Shown here piece by piece: positions 37,631 to 48,227 of a stretch of DNA of 64,000 nt. The stretch's first letter is position 1. Each line of letters starts with the position of its first letter. This DNA comes from Phoronis australis (lineage: Eukaryota > Phoronida > Phoronidae): positions 182,204 to 246,203 of the forward strand of contig NMRA01000091.1 of the NCBI GenBank assembly GCA_002633005.1, read 5' to 3'. Position numbers and translations under genes: made by a program. The notes under the pieces were generated by a model. It was not told the DNA's origin, made no database searches, and worked only from the letters and a program-made list of their open reading frames with translations.

Positions 37631-37667
37631 GGCGGGAAATGCTTGCCTCCTAAAACGTCACTTCCGG
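37631..37667 (-). promoter_or_regulatory. Promoter-like cluster: E2F site plus ETS/CRE composite
   Basis: The plus strand has GGCGGGAAA (37631-37639), whose complement TTTCCCGCC is a consensus E2F site. ACGTCACTTCCGG follows at 37655-37667, whose complement CCGGAAGTGACGT is a full ETS/CRE composite. Such clusters mark TATA-less, often bidirectional, housekeeping promoters. A minus-strand ATG frame begins at 37575. Confidence 0.4.
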
Positions 37668-37669
37668 AG

Positions 37670-40600
37670 TAGAGGACAAGTAATTAATAAAATTACGAAA
37701 AGCTGTAATTAAGTGGAAAATATGTCTAGGATATCCAACCAACCTTATTTTAACTCAAAATGACATGAAAAAAGGTTGCCTTCGCCTTTAAAATTGCATT
37801 CTCACAAAACTTTTGTTTATTTACTTTATATATGGATCACTTTCACGCTTTCTCGGTTACAGTCTGTCAACACTTTTTTCTTCTTATTTTCATGAATAAT
37901 AAAGACGTTTCAACGGCATAGGAGTGTTGGTAGCTCCATTGTATGATCGTTTATGAAAACAAGCATTGTTAATGTAGACTGGATCGTGTATGCTTGGAGT
38001 GTACCTCGGGTTGGAGCCATTGGTTAAATGAAGTTGGAACAGGCCTAGGGTACCCAAAAGTAACACTCTGAGACTCTTCTTCCTTGACTGGAAGTCTTTT
38101 TAGGTGTCAGACTGGTGATTCGTAATTACTGATGTCTATGTTTTGAGTGATAGACACGTGTTGGTTAGATATTGGTGTTTGAACCTAGATACGTGTATTT
38201 CTAAGTTGTCCAGTGGTGTGTAATCCCTGATGTTCCCTTGGTTTGTGCGATGGTTATTTCCACGGTAGTCAACGTATTCGGATTTTGCCTTGCTATTATT
38301 CTATACGTTTTCGATCAATTGCGTACGAGGCGCCATTCGTTTTTCATAGTTGTTTACTTTACCTCGAACAATTCTGTCAACACAGGGATTTCCTCATTTT
38401 TGTTAAGCAGCTCATGCTTTATTACCGTATAAAGTTTTTATGAGTTTCAAAATCGATCAATGCTGGCAAGGTGCAAGTTGGTTGTAGTTTGTCATTTGGA
38501 ATACGTTGCGTACGGTTTCGAGTCTCGTAAGTACATCTGCAGTAAAAGTTTTTGTTTTTCATGCTCATTTTTGCCATTTCCTTTGCAAATATATGAATTC
38601 TGGGGTTATAGCAAAACTTATTCACTTGAAATGGACGACAAAATTTTAAAGCTTAAAATGATATTAAATTAAATTAGTAAAACACTCAAGTATTGATCTT
38701 TATTGACCACATTTTCAGTTTAAAATTTTATACGTAATGCTCGAACAATTTTCTTCATGGGATCACAAGGTAACGTGACAGTCCATGACACACCACGAGG
38801 CGTTTTAGCTCTACTGAATTCTTTAAAATATTATAATTTCCATGTGCCATCTTTTTATCAGTGTTAACAATTTTCCTTAGTTCGTGTATATTCCTGAAGA
38901 CCATTTCATAAAATATGAATCCTCAGTATCTATATTTTTTATAGTCTCTCCCATCTAAGACAGTTAGTTACGGGCTCGAGATATTAGTTAACATGGTAGT
39001 CCTGTTTCGACCAACACTGAAATGTGATGAACTTACATCGTTGTCTGCTGTCCTTAGATACTCGCTATATTCACAAAACTTTTAACCTGAATTGCTGCAT
39101 AACGATTTTACCTTCTTAGGTTTTAGAAAACTGATTTTGCCCACTCCCCCTTGTCTTCCTTTCTGTCTACTGGTAGCGTCTGTACTAAGCCAACGCCATC
39201 TCACGTCCCAGACGGTGACAATTCTAACTCAAACAGGTATGTCATATTTTACAAAAAAGGTATTTTGTGTGTATGATTAAGAATCCATGACTTTCTTTTT
39301 TTTTGAAGTAAATTGCCTTTGATAGCCTGATATTCCATCGTGCAATCGTCACAACTGGTGATTGGTGCCGTTTTTCCAAACATTTGACTTTCCGGTTATT
39401 TCTATCCGAAATAAGTAAAAGCTCTGCACTTATCTAGCGATGTGATATTTGTTTCTAGTATCAATTTGTACCCATTAAGCCATCCCCAGCTGTCCACGAA
39501 ACGTATGATTCTCAGAATTTCGGAATTATGTATTTCCAGTATTCTTTCTATCATGGAGAATATGTCATGTCGTTAATTGCCTCATACGACAATTGATATT
39601 TCTATTGCCCATATACAGCCCGCATATACTGTCTTAGTAATATACATGTACATGTATAACTATAACCCAGAGGGCATGATTCCATAGGTACCAGCGCACG
39701 GTTCTCCGTACTTTTGTCCAAATCCTTCGGTCGAAAAAGGCCGAGTTTGCTACGTAGAAACGTAACGAACGTTTATTAACAACATAATGTGAACATGTTC
39801 ATAAAAGCGATTCTTGTTATTATGATTATTATGCCTTAACAGTAAAAAAAAGTTCTAGAGATAGTGATGAGTATTTTCCCCTCTATTGGATTTGACCAAG
39901 CAAAATCCTTGAATTGGATGACCATTTACGAACTTCGAAAGATATGCGTGCGCACCCATCGTGATTCTTTAGGGGTAGGGAGGAATATTGTCCTCTTGAT
40001 ATTGGACATGTTGTGAGCACCAGAAACAGAGTTGTTGGAATCTGAAACTATGTTCGTGATTCCAGATTCCAAGCTGCAGCTTATGATAATTCCAGCGCGC
40101 AGTATCATGTATAACTGGAGCTAGGCTACAATACACGGGCTGTCCTGGTCTGCGTCTATCTTTGTTTCCAACTTTCTGATAAACTAACAGGGCCTTCGCA
40201 GCCATATAATTTGATTGAATATCAAATCGGTGGTTTTGACGTTGTGGCAGTTTCTCATAATTCCTTGAGAAGAGGAATGCTATCCATTTATTTCGTAAGC
40301 CAACATTAGCTTGTATCAAATTTATCTTCACATGCGAGTATTTTCAGACGATAAAGCCATGGCATTATCTTGTAATATCCGGCACCAAAAGCAATGCCAA
40401 GTGACCATTTAGGCTTTTGATAACTGAGCTTCATTTCTTCAGCTTCCCTCATATGATGACCGAGATTTTCGAGTTTTTTTTCTAGGCCGGGGTTTCCAAG
40501 GCAATTGTCGCAGTGATTCGTCACTCGCCTACGGTAGCCTGATTTTTGGGAGAGTGATGCGACACGAATTTGAAACGTAGAATGATACTGTCCCTTTGAA

Positions 40601-40965
40601 AAGTGTATGAGCAGGAATATCGATTTGTTATCATGGTTTACGCAACAGCAATGTTTCTCAAGTGATTTTCCCCGGAGTGACAATTAAAACCAATTTTTAG
40701 TTCAATCTCGTTTTATTGACACCGTTCACCGGAGCGTTGCATTTTCACAACAGGTATTAAAGCTGCTATGTGTCATAAAAACAAGTAATCCCAAGAAATG
40801 TGGACGAGAAGTGTGTGGAAATATAACGTCAGTTCACTGTCTGCAGCTGCGGTCGGAATCTGAGTTGCCGCCATGCACGAAAGACGTGAGGTTCCAAACA
40901 AACTAAGGTATAAATGCATTCTTTATTGTCTTTGCCGGCAAGGGGGTCTTCGTCCGACACGGTGA
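37670..40965. other. Intergenic or intronic, no supported gene
   Basis: No recognised gene. Two overlapping minus-strand frames (40306-40683 and 39969-40331) together cover 700 bases but match nothing I know. An exon-like segment at 39120-39236 is described in the findings. Confidence 0.4.
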
Positions 40966-41123
40966 AATATTACTATATTCATTTACATAAAAAGAGTGTC
41001 AAAAACGAAATTTTCGCGAGATTGTAATGGTAACTGGTTCTCGGATGGTTTCTTGCACACAAGAGGACCCGAGGTTGATTGTAAATTAGTATTTAATTTG
41101 AATATGCACAGTTTAATGAGACT
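40966..41123 (+). repeat. Dispersed repeat family R5, copy 2
   Basis: Counterpart of 24832-24992 with the shared core TTTCGCGAGATTGTAATGGT and AACTGGTTCTCGGATG. Confidence 0.85.
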
Positions 41124-41178
41124 AGGCATCTTTAACGACACTTTCACTAACGAACGTCTACCTTAAGTTTCAAAAGCT

Positions 41179-41260
41179 TTCAATTTCTATTTAAAAAGAT
41201 TCTTGCCAAACTATTTTTGAGCGAATATTGTCGCTTTTAACGGCATGTTGCTTGGGAACT
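41179..41260 (+). repeat. Dispersed repeat family R6, copy 2
   Basis: Counterpart of 33381-33470, with AACTATTTTTGAGCG and AACGGCATG. Confidence 0.6.
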
Positions 41261-41599
41261 GGTGAGTCGACTCGGGGACGAGACGATCTCACCAGCTGCC
41301 TACTGGTGATTGCAATAATGACGCTGTCGTGAAAAGGTGAGTTCTGACTACGTTCTTTTGCAGCACCCCTGTGTTGACAATGCGTTTAGCTGCAGTGAAT
41401 CGCGAAATGCCGATACGGTTGCATGCGCGTATATTAACACGTCTGGCATTCTCATAAGCAGCGCTATTAACGCAATTCTGTTCTAACGATAAGTGCCCGA
41501 ATATTATAAGCACATCTGGTAAAGTCACCGAACTTGTTTTCAGCGGCAGTTTGCGATTTGTAGTACAATACCCAAGAACTCAACGGATTTAGTTATTTT

Positions 41600-41710
41600 A
41601 TAGCTCTGGTCAAACTTGATAAGTTCACGAAATTCGATGTATCCCATCCAACAATGATCAATAAAACGCGTTTTTCGGCCGTAAAATCGACAATGTCCCT
41701 ATAATGAGAA
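41600..41710 (+). repeat. Dispersed repeat family R7, copy 2
   Basis: Counterpart of 34850-34965, with GCGTTTTTCGGCCGTAAAAT and a GTCCCTATAATG tail. Confidence 0.65.
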
Positions 41711-42129
41711 AAGGGAGCTGTAATGAGAACGCACGTGCGGATTGTAACTCAGAGCGTAAGATTGACTGTCCTATTTGGACGTTTTGACGGTACAACGAAA
41801 ACACAATAAAATTCATGCGGTTCCTTCATCAATGCAACGGCTAAACCCTCATCTTTGGCTCCATGGCAATCTCATGAACTTCTCACGTCATCGTTCATCT
41901 GCTGGACTGGCCAAGGAATACATTGGTACAAATGAATGCGAAAATAGAAATTGGGGGAGTGTTGCATATTTGTGGCAATTTGAAGCTGCGTTTCGCCCTG
42001 TTTAGCTGGATTAAAATTAAAATGAAATTCGGCCTTTTCTCATAAATTTGGCTTCGTAGTATTCCTTACTGTGATAGGATTCTATTCCGTGGTTTTTAAC
42101 TCAAGTCGCAGGCAGTGCGTACATGCGAC

Positions 42130-42265
42130 ATTTTCGAATTCGCAGTTTTCAGGCTGTCAACCCCATAATTCTGAAGTGTTTTTTGGGTCTCTGATGCTTT
42201 CGATGACCTTGTTAGTAACGAAAATAGAATCCTGTCACGGTAAGGATAATTGTGAAGCCGATGAG
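42130..42265 (+). repeat. Dispersed repeat family R2, copy 2
   Basis: Shares TTTTCGAATTCGCAGTTTTC, GTCTCTGATG, GTTAGTAACGAAAATAGAAT and CCTGTCACGGTAAGGA with copies at 9620 and 45645. Confidence 0.75.
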
Positions 42266-43180
42266 AGCAAAAGTCATAAGTCGATTTTCGTTTTACTATC
42301 GTGCTAGTAAACAGAGTGAAATGTGTCGTTTATTACGTGACAAGTAGATTTCTATGTAGTCATGCGATTTTCACCATCATTTCCTGTCCACGGAAGGATT
42401 TTTTGTTGAAAATTCTTGTCATTTTGGAATACGTCTTTAATGAGCAAAACGGTGTTGACAAGCTGACAAGTCAGAACACGTGTACCGTTTCTAGGTCATT
42501 CTGCTGAACAAAGCATTGACCTCGTTATTAATATGTTCACGCCAAGGGCGCCCTCGATTAAATAAACAAAGGAAAAGTAATTCGATTGGACTTTTCTCCT
42601 ACCTTCAAAAACACAAGGCGGGTGAACCCTGCATGTTTTCATCTGTTTGTTTCGTAGTGCACACTTGTTTCGCCACTGGAGGACCGCAGGACCACAATTG
42701 TAGTGACCTCGTTCATTATTTACACCTTCAATAACAGTAATATGTTTCACTTGTTTCGCGTAGGACGTGCAGATCGAGTAGTCGTATATAAGAGGTCACA
42801 CCGTGAAAGCTTAGATATTTAAAGCATCGTACCTAGGGACTTAACAACAAGCTGACTCTTGATTAGTAAATCGACGCACGGTAAGGATTTTTTTATCTAA
42901 ATAGCCTTATGTTTTGTGAAATGGTTTAATCCATTTTTCATGCGAAACGCTCATATAAAGGTCACTTGAGAAAGTTCGAAGAAGGATCGTTTTATTTAGG
43001 GGCGTCTGAGCATTTTTGACTTACGGGGTTGCTCTGACTGACGTCGTTATTCGTCTGCGGTGATCTGAAGTCACTGTCCTTTCATAAAAACCCTCGTTCC
43101 GTTGAAGAAGTGGACTGTGCTTTAAAATTGACCTTACTCAGATGAGAAGTGACTTCTGGGCTTGCGAAGAGGTGACAGTC

Positions 43181-44163
43181 GGGTAGTTCTAAACCCCCTC
43201 GACCCCCACACCCCACGACCCCCTCGACCCACAACCCCCACTCGACCCCCTCGACCCACAACCACCTTGACCAAAAGCCGGGTTCGGCACAGTCAGGTTA
43301 TATTGACTCACCTTCGGCTTCGTTGGATCTGTGCAGCTGTACAAACCGGCACAACTGGCAGCAGCTAGACGGCCACTCATTTCAAACGCACCATAAACAA
43401 GGCGTAGGTAATCGAACCAGGAACAACGCACCTTTTCTGAGAGAAACGGCAGAGGCCTTCTTCCGAAGCACCGAAAACAGGCCGATGCTCCTTTCGTCCC
43501 TTAGCAACACAACAATGCCGCATCAGATCGGCACTACAACTGGCCGGGAAAGTTGGCACGCGAGCTGCCACGCGCCCTGTCTGCACGAGACCTGCTGTGG
43601 GGAGCCAGAGTACACTAATGTGTTCATCCGCTGCAACAACTCACAATTCGAATTTATTACATCAAGACAAGGGCTGTGCAGCACTGATTAAGTGGCAGCC
43701 TCCTATGGTGCGCCGCCCATGCAAGATTATTTTTCAAAAGGGGTAAAATACATTAAATGTCTTTAACGACAGTCCCATGCCTGACACTGAGTAATTACAA
43801 TAGACAAAATCGGTGACAATGAAGCATGAATCAAGATGAAATGCCCAACGTTCAACTGAGAATTACACTGATTTTATCTCAGACAACACTTCAGCAGTTG
43901 TTCGGAACTTTTTCGTAAAAGTCTTCGATTTTCTTACGTGAATGGGCTTTTCTTTTGCTTTTATTTTCGCAAAAATCTGCGATCATCGACCTCTCTGTTC
44001 CACCACGTCTTCACAGGAAAGTTACTCAGCTGCGTAATAAGAATATGAAAGTTGTAATAAGCGCTAAAATACATCTATTGCCACATGTCTTGGGTTGAGG
44101 GGGTCGTGAGTCGTGGGTCTTGGGTTGAGGAGATTGTGGGTCGGGGGGCTTTTAGAACAATCC
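43181..44163. mobile_element. Mutator-like (MULE-type) non-autonomous element, 983 bp
   Basis: Ends begin GGGTAGTTCTAAACCCCC on the left and, reversed, GGATTGTTCTAAAAGCCCCC on the right. They continue into about 80 bases of inverted C-rich repeats of CCCTCGACCC and CCTCAACCC words. Perfect 9-bp direct repeats GTGACAGTC flank it (43172-43180 and 44164-44172), the target duplication length typical of Mutator-like elements. The paralogous MITE at 52.9 kb lacks it. No transposase frame is visible, so it is non-autonomous. Its interior is compositionally split: a GC-richer part at about 43300-43720 and an AT-rich remainder. Confidence 0.85.
43312..43380 (-). CDS. Apparent captured first coding exon inside the MULE-type element
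   Basis: On the minus strand ATG at 43380 opens exactly 23 codons, beginning MSGRLAAASCAGLYSCTDPT and ending KPK, followed by GTGAGT, a full splice donor (AAG before GTGAGT). Length, phase (0), N-terminal composition and donor quality together look like a genuine 5' coding exon. About 300 bases of GC-richer sequence precede it, with a GTTGCTAAGGGAC word that resembles half of an RFX X-box. The element's inverted repeat begins soon after the donor, so this is probably a copied gene 5' end, not a working gene. The parent gene is unknown and not in this window. Confidence 0.4.
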
Positions 44164-44340
44164 GTGACAGTCCCCTCATCCTTGAAACCAATGATCAGCG
44201 CATTGAATTGACTCGCCGTGACACGTCAGGTCTCATGCAATTGGACGAGCTGTCAGTTCTTTCGAAGTACGAACTCCTGAAATGACCTCATGCTTCACCC
44301 AGGATTAATTTGAGACCAAGTCCATAACTGTAAGTGATCT

Positions 44341-45644
44341 GAATCAAATGTTTTTGTGATGGAAGGAGGCTCTATATCCGCGTTAACCTGTGTTGCTTTT
44401 CACGCGCGCCAGACATTTGTTGCGAGCTTCAGGTGGATTTAGCTTTCAGAAAATATCCTGTGTGAAATAGTGACTCACGACAAAATGTTTCAAATCTAGC
44501 AAACTTTCACAGGCTAGTAGGCCTAATATGTGTGTTGGATGTTGCCAGTCTGCGTGGTCTTGAAGAGTAACTTAGTTGATCGGGCACTGTCGTTCACTAC
44601 ACGGGTGTGAAAAAGCTTAACCGGGACATGTTAGTTACGTCACCACCGCTCTCGCAGAGCTCTGTCGTATTTAATATTAAATCGTCACATTTCTGAAATA
44701 CAATCTGTTGGCTAACACCTGCAAACAAAATTTCTTGCCTTTCATTAAAACTGATATCAGTTGCGACATGTGACTTGACCCGTGTTGTAACTGGATAGTT
44801 GCTGTTTAGAATTCCTCGAATCTGTGGCATCTTGTTGGATTTTTGTCTCGCCTCATAAAAGTGTACAATTTTTCTGGGAACTGTTTTAAAAAGGATCAAA
44901 AGGATGAGCGACGATGATTTTCTTTAACGCTTGGAGTTAATTGGAAGTCAAGTTAATTTCGGCTTCTGGTTTCACGTAGAAAATCAAATAAATTGAGACA
45001 CGAACTGTTTCGGGAGTGCAGTGCCATCTGTAGTCACTGATGTCTTCATCTCAATCGGGTGTACTTTTGCGTCTTTTACCGTTCATTGCTCCTAACAATG
45101 AACGAGTGGGTTACTAAGTAACATTGTGTGCGTTATTGTCTAACTTAACTAATCAAGAAGTGTTTCCGAAGAACACGTCCACTAAAATTTCTCATGTGTT
45201 GCAATAGTCTTGCGTCTTGTCAGTACGACTTGGTTTTATGGTCCGTCTTGGATCATTGTATAGATAGATCTACACGTTTGATATGAAAGACGGTTTGTGT
45301 CGACAACACTATATTTATTTGCTAATAAATTTGTTCTTTTGACAATGAATTGAATATTTCTGCTGCCGGCTGTGTCTTTGCCAACACATTGCAAACCTGG
45401 TAAATAAGCAAACGGACAAATGAGTATTAGCTTTTAGAATTGAATGTTGCATATGAGCCAAGACTCCTGCAGGTGAGCATAGACGTTCTCAGTGTCTGGT
45501 TATGAGCATAATGATTGTTTTCGTGAGACTTAAAGAGGCGTTTCGCCGTTCTGTTGCGTGTAGTGTTGAATTCTTAATTAACCGAAGCGCTTTGAGGTTG
45601 TAAAACGTCACCACCTTCCTGATTCGATGTTGAATTCAGATTCG
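44341..45644. other. No recognisable feature
   Basis: No protein, RNA or repeat signal beyond short chance frames. Confidence 0.5.
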
Positions 45645-45800
45645 CTTTTCGAATTCTCAGTTTTAGATTTGGCCAACCCCAATAAACTGTGCAGTGTTTT
45701 CTTGAGTCGCTGATGACATTGGTCTTTAAAAATGGCGACGTTCCTGCTGGTTACATAAATCTAGTTCTGTTGTGATAAGGAATGTTATGAGACCGAGCTT
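45645..45800 (+). repeat. Dispersed repeat family R2, copy 3
   Basis: Shares CGCTTTTCGAATTCTCAGTT, GGCCAACCCCAATA, GAGTCGCTGATGACATTGGT, GTTCCTGCTGGTTAC and GTGATAAGGAAT with copies 1 and 2. It includes an AAAATGGCGACG that should not be taken as a gene start. Confidence 0.75.
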
Positions 45801-46249
45801 AAATGGTTTATTCGTTTTTTTTCGTGTTTTTGCTTCTAAATACTCAGGAAATGCAGTATTAAGTGTGGGGCTGCCAATCGGCGCATGAGTTTCGGTACCT
45901 ATTTCCTTCTATTCTTCCTTTACGAATGGTCAAAAACAGGCATACTGAATTTTGGTTTTGATGTACGAATTCCCGCTGAACATCGCAGAACGCGGGTGGG
46001 TATAAAGTATTCAGTTTTACACCATTCTCCATGATCGCCATGACGTGCCTATGCATAGCTATGTCAAAATGTGAATGTTCCTTCTTTTGGGGTTTGTGTT
46101 AAGTATATATTTATGTCTTTTGTCTGTGTTATTCATCTTACAAACGAAATCTGCAATTATGCGTTACAGTAGTTCTGCTGTTTTCGAGTGGCATCAACGT
46201 AAAAAGTAAGAGACTAATCGCTGAGGTGACCACAACTGAGATTTTCCGC

Positions 46250-46482
46250 AAACAGTCCCCTCCCCACCCATGTATAGACCCTGGGCCTAAAAGATGATTG
46301 CAGGCGGTCTGGTAAACGTTGCACCAGACGTGCGCAGGCCGCTCAGGTGCGCTGATCACCTGGAACCATTTTATGCTTTATTAAGCCGACCTGACTCGAG
46401 GTCTAGCAGTGTGCCCCTGTAGGATTCGAACCCACGACCTTGAGTAACGGAAGTGGACACTTATCCCACTAGGCCACACTGC
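46250..46482 (-). mobile_element. tRNA-derived SINE (head at 46406-46482)
   Basis: The reverse complement carries a perfect polymerase III A box (TGGCCTAGTGG) and B box (GGTTCGAATCC) at tRNA-like spacing. GCAGTGTG at the 5' edge and CACACTGC 70 bases later are complementary. It is not a working tRNA: extra bases (AGGGGC) separate the T arm from the 3' strand, and D and anticodon stems do not close. Downstream on the minus strand (46250-46405) is a GC-rich body containing AGGTGATCAGCGCACCTGAG-like hairpins. The body's end was not defined. Confidence 0.6.
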
Positions 46483-48154
46483 GCATGCCTGCGAAGCCCC
46501 TGGGCCTCTAATCGGAACCACTTCTCTATGCAATGAGGTTTCCCAAAAGCAACAGTGTCAATGAGTGTGAACGGAAAAACGAATTCCTGAAAACCGGACT
46601 GTTTAATTTCTTAATTTCTGCACGTTTTTTACTTTTTTCTAAGTGTAGGCCTACTATGCGTATCATTGGTACACATTGTCCCCAGTCTACGTCGATGTCG
46701 CTGCTTCTCGGTAACCACGGAACTTAAACTTCGAAAGGGTCCCGCAAATTCTTCCGTTCGTACCTTGCCCATGGAGGACTTGGGAGTTGTGTGTTCTTGG
46801 TGTGTTTCTGTAGCTGAACAGATGAAATGAAACTGAGAAGATCAGTCTCTGAAGACCGTGAACACACAAGAGTCCGACTACACTTCCTATGAATAATTGT
46901 TTCATTCTCTATCACAGTGCGTGTATATAAAAACGCTGTGAAACACGTAATTCTTACTCTTGTTTACAGACAGCTACACTAGTCTATCTAGACGCACCGT
47001 TTCAGACCTGGCAGATTCATTTGCATCTAAAAATATTTGTATTGGCATATTCGATGACACATTTTCCGTTTATATGACCCTTTTTCGAATACATGATTAG
47101 GCCTAGATGTTGCTTTGTCATTTTCTGAACTTACACCCGGTTGTTTAATATTGGAATATGCCGGTATGTGCACTGATTTGGAGTGCCAGCCTTCGTCTCT
47201 GAGTTAATTCAGTAGCGTCATCTTTAAGACGACGCGCAAGTCATTAGAGATTGGAATCGGCTAGACCCTACCAAGGAATTGATCTTATAACTTCGTAACG
47301 TGGTTCCGGCATAAACTGAGTTGCAGGAGTGCTCATGAGTTAGTGTTCATGTTCAATTGACCAAATCTGTGTTTATTGGTCGAGGCTAATGGCGTTATTA
47401 TGTTATTTATCACACACCTGTTGATACTATATGCAGGTGGACCTCAACGTTAATTGCACTAGGTAGTGCCTGTTCACTGCAATTTTCTGTGCGAGTCAAT
47501 TTCGGGTATTTTTGTTATGGCCAACATTCGCCCATTCTAGACACCAAGACTATTTCGCGTAAAAAAACTGTGTAGAAATTGGTCTTACGTGCAAAGTTAG
47601 ATTGTGCTTGTAAGAAATCTTACGAAATTCTTCCGTTTCACGGTTGTTACCGAAACTGAAATTCCGATACCGAGTGACTGGCTAAAACTAGAACAAAACA
47701 GGGTTATTGTTTTGCACTATTTTGGTGAAACCCTTCATTTCTGCTTGGCCTGTTCGCAAATTGGTAAAAAACATACAATTATGTTACAATTTTTAAGTGG
47801 CGCAGATGTTGGGATAAGAATGGTTACGATCACCGTGACACTTTGATTTTATTATGGTAAACCTGTGCACACTATTGTATATCTGATACCGTTTATTCAA
47901 AAACAAGCAACATGCAATGATAACAAAAAACGCCACAAGATGGCTTGAAATATGTCAAATTCGTCTGAAAATGGAATGGCTATGTAATAAAAATCTAAGT
48001 TTCATGAGAATCAACAACACGGACATACGAGACTGACATGGCCTATGATTGAATTTCGCATTTATAGTACCAATAAGCGCAACTGTTCTGGGTACTTATC
48101 TTTCTTACGAATGTTATATCTATTACTGTTTGAATTAATTGTTCTTGTCATCAT

Positions 48155-48181
48155 AATAAATAAATACAATACAATACAAAA
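48155..48181 (+). repeat. Retroposon-tail-like short tandem (AATAAATA/CAATA)
   Basis: AATAAATAAATACAATACAA and on resembles the short tandem 3' tails of invertebrate LINE and SINE copies. The upstream body was not recognised, so this may be a simple microsatellite. Confidence 0.35.
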
Positions 48182-48213
48182 TAGAGGAAAACGTAACAAA
48201 ATAAAATAAATTA

Positions 48214-48227
48214 CCACTAGGGGGCAC
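48214..48227 (+). promoter_or_regulatory. CTCF-core-like word
   Basis: CCACTAGGGGGCAC fits the bilaterian CTCF core consensus CCASYAGRKGGCRS at every position. One such match in 64 kb may be chance. Confidence 0.2.

Larger units (their letters stand above)
43118..44340 (+). mobile_element. Old MITE copy (family R8) interrupted by a younger element
   Basis: The left part (43118-43180: GATGAGAAGTGACTTCTGGG, CTTGCGAAGAGGTGACAGTC) and the right part (44164-44340: TTGAATTGACTCGCCGTGAC, GAGCTGTCAGTTCTTTCGAA, GATTAATTTGAGACC) line up consecutively with 52931-53137. The ends of the family are partly inverted copies of each other: the reverse complement of the left part reads GACTGTCACCTCTTCGCAAG, comparable to GAGCTGTCAGTTCTTTCGAA on the right. 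The interruption is the element at 43181-44163. Confidence 0.75.

Noticed and set aside
39969-40683. Two overlapping minus-strand frames of 120 and 125 codons
   Set aside because: Partly protein-like in appearance, but there is no known motif, no ATG with promoter context, and they lie in different frames.
43323-43691. 122-codon plus-strand frame inside the 43-kb element
   Set aside because: It is antisense to the better-supported minus-strand ATG exon with a consensus donor and has no recognisable domain.
45729-45760. AAAATGGCGACG as a gene start
   Set aside because: Lies inside dispersed repeat family R2, whose other copies lack an intact frame.
46406-46482. Functional tRNA gene
   Set aside because: A and B boxes are perfect, but D and anticodon stems do not form and extra bases separate the T arm from the 3' strand.
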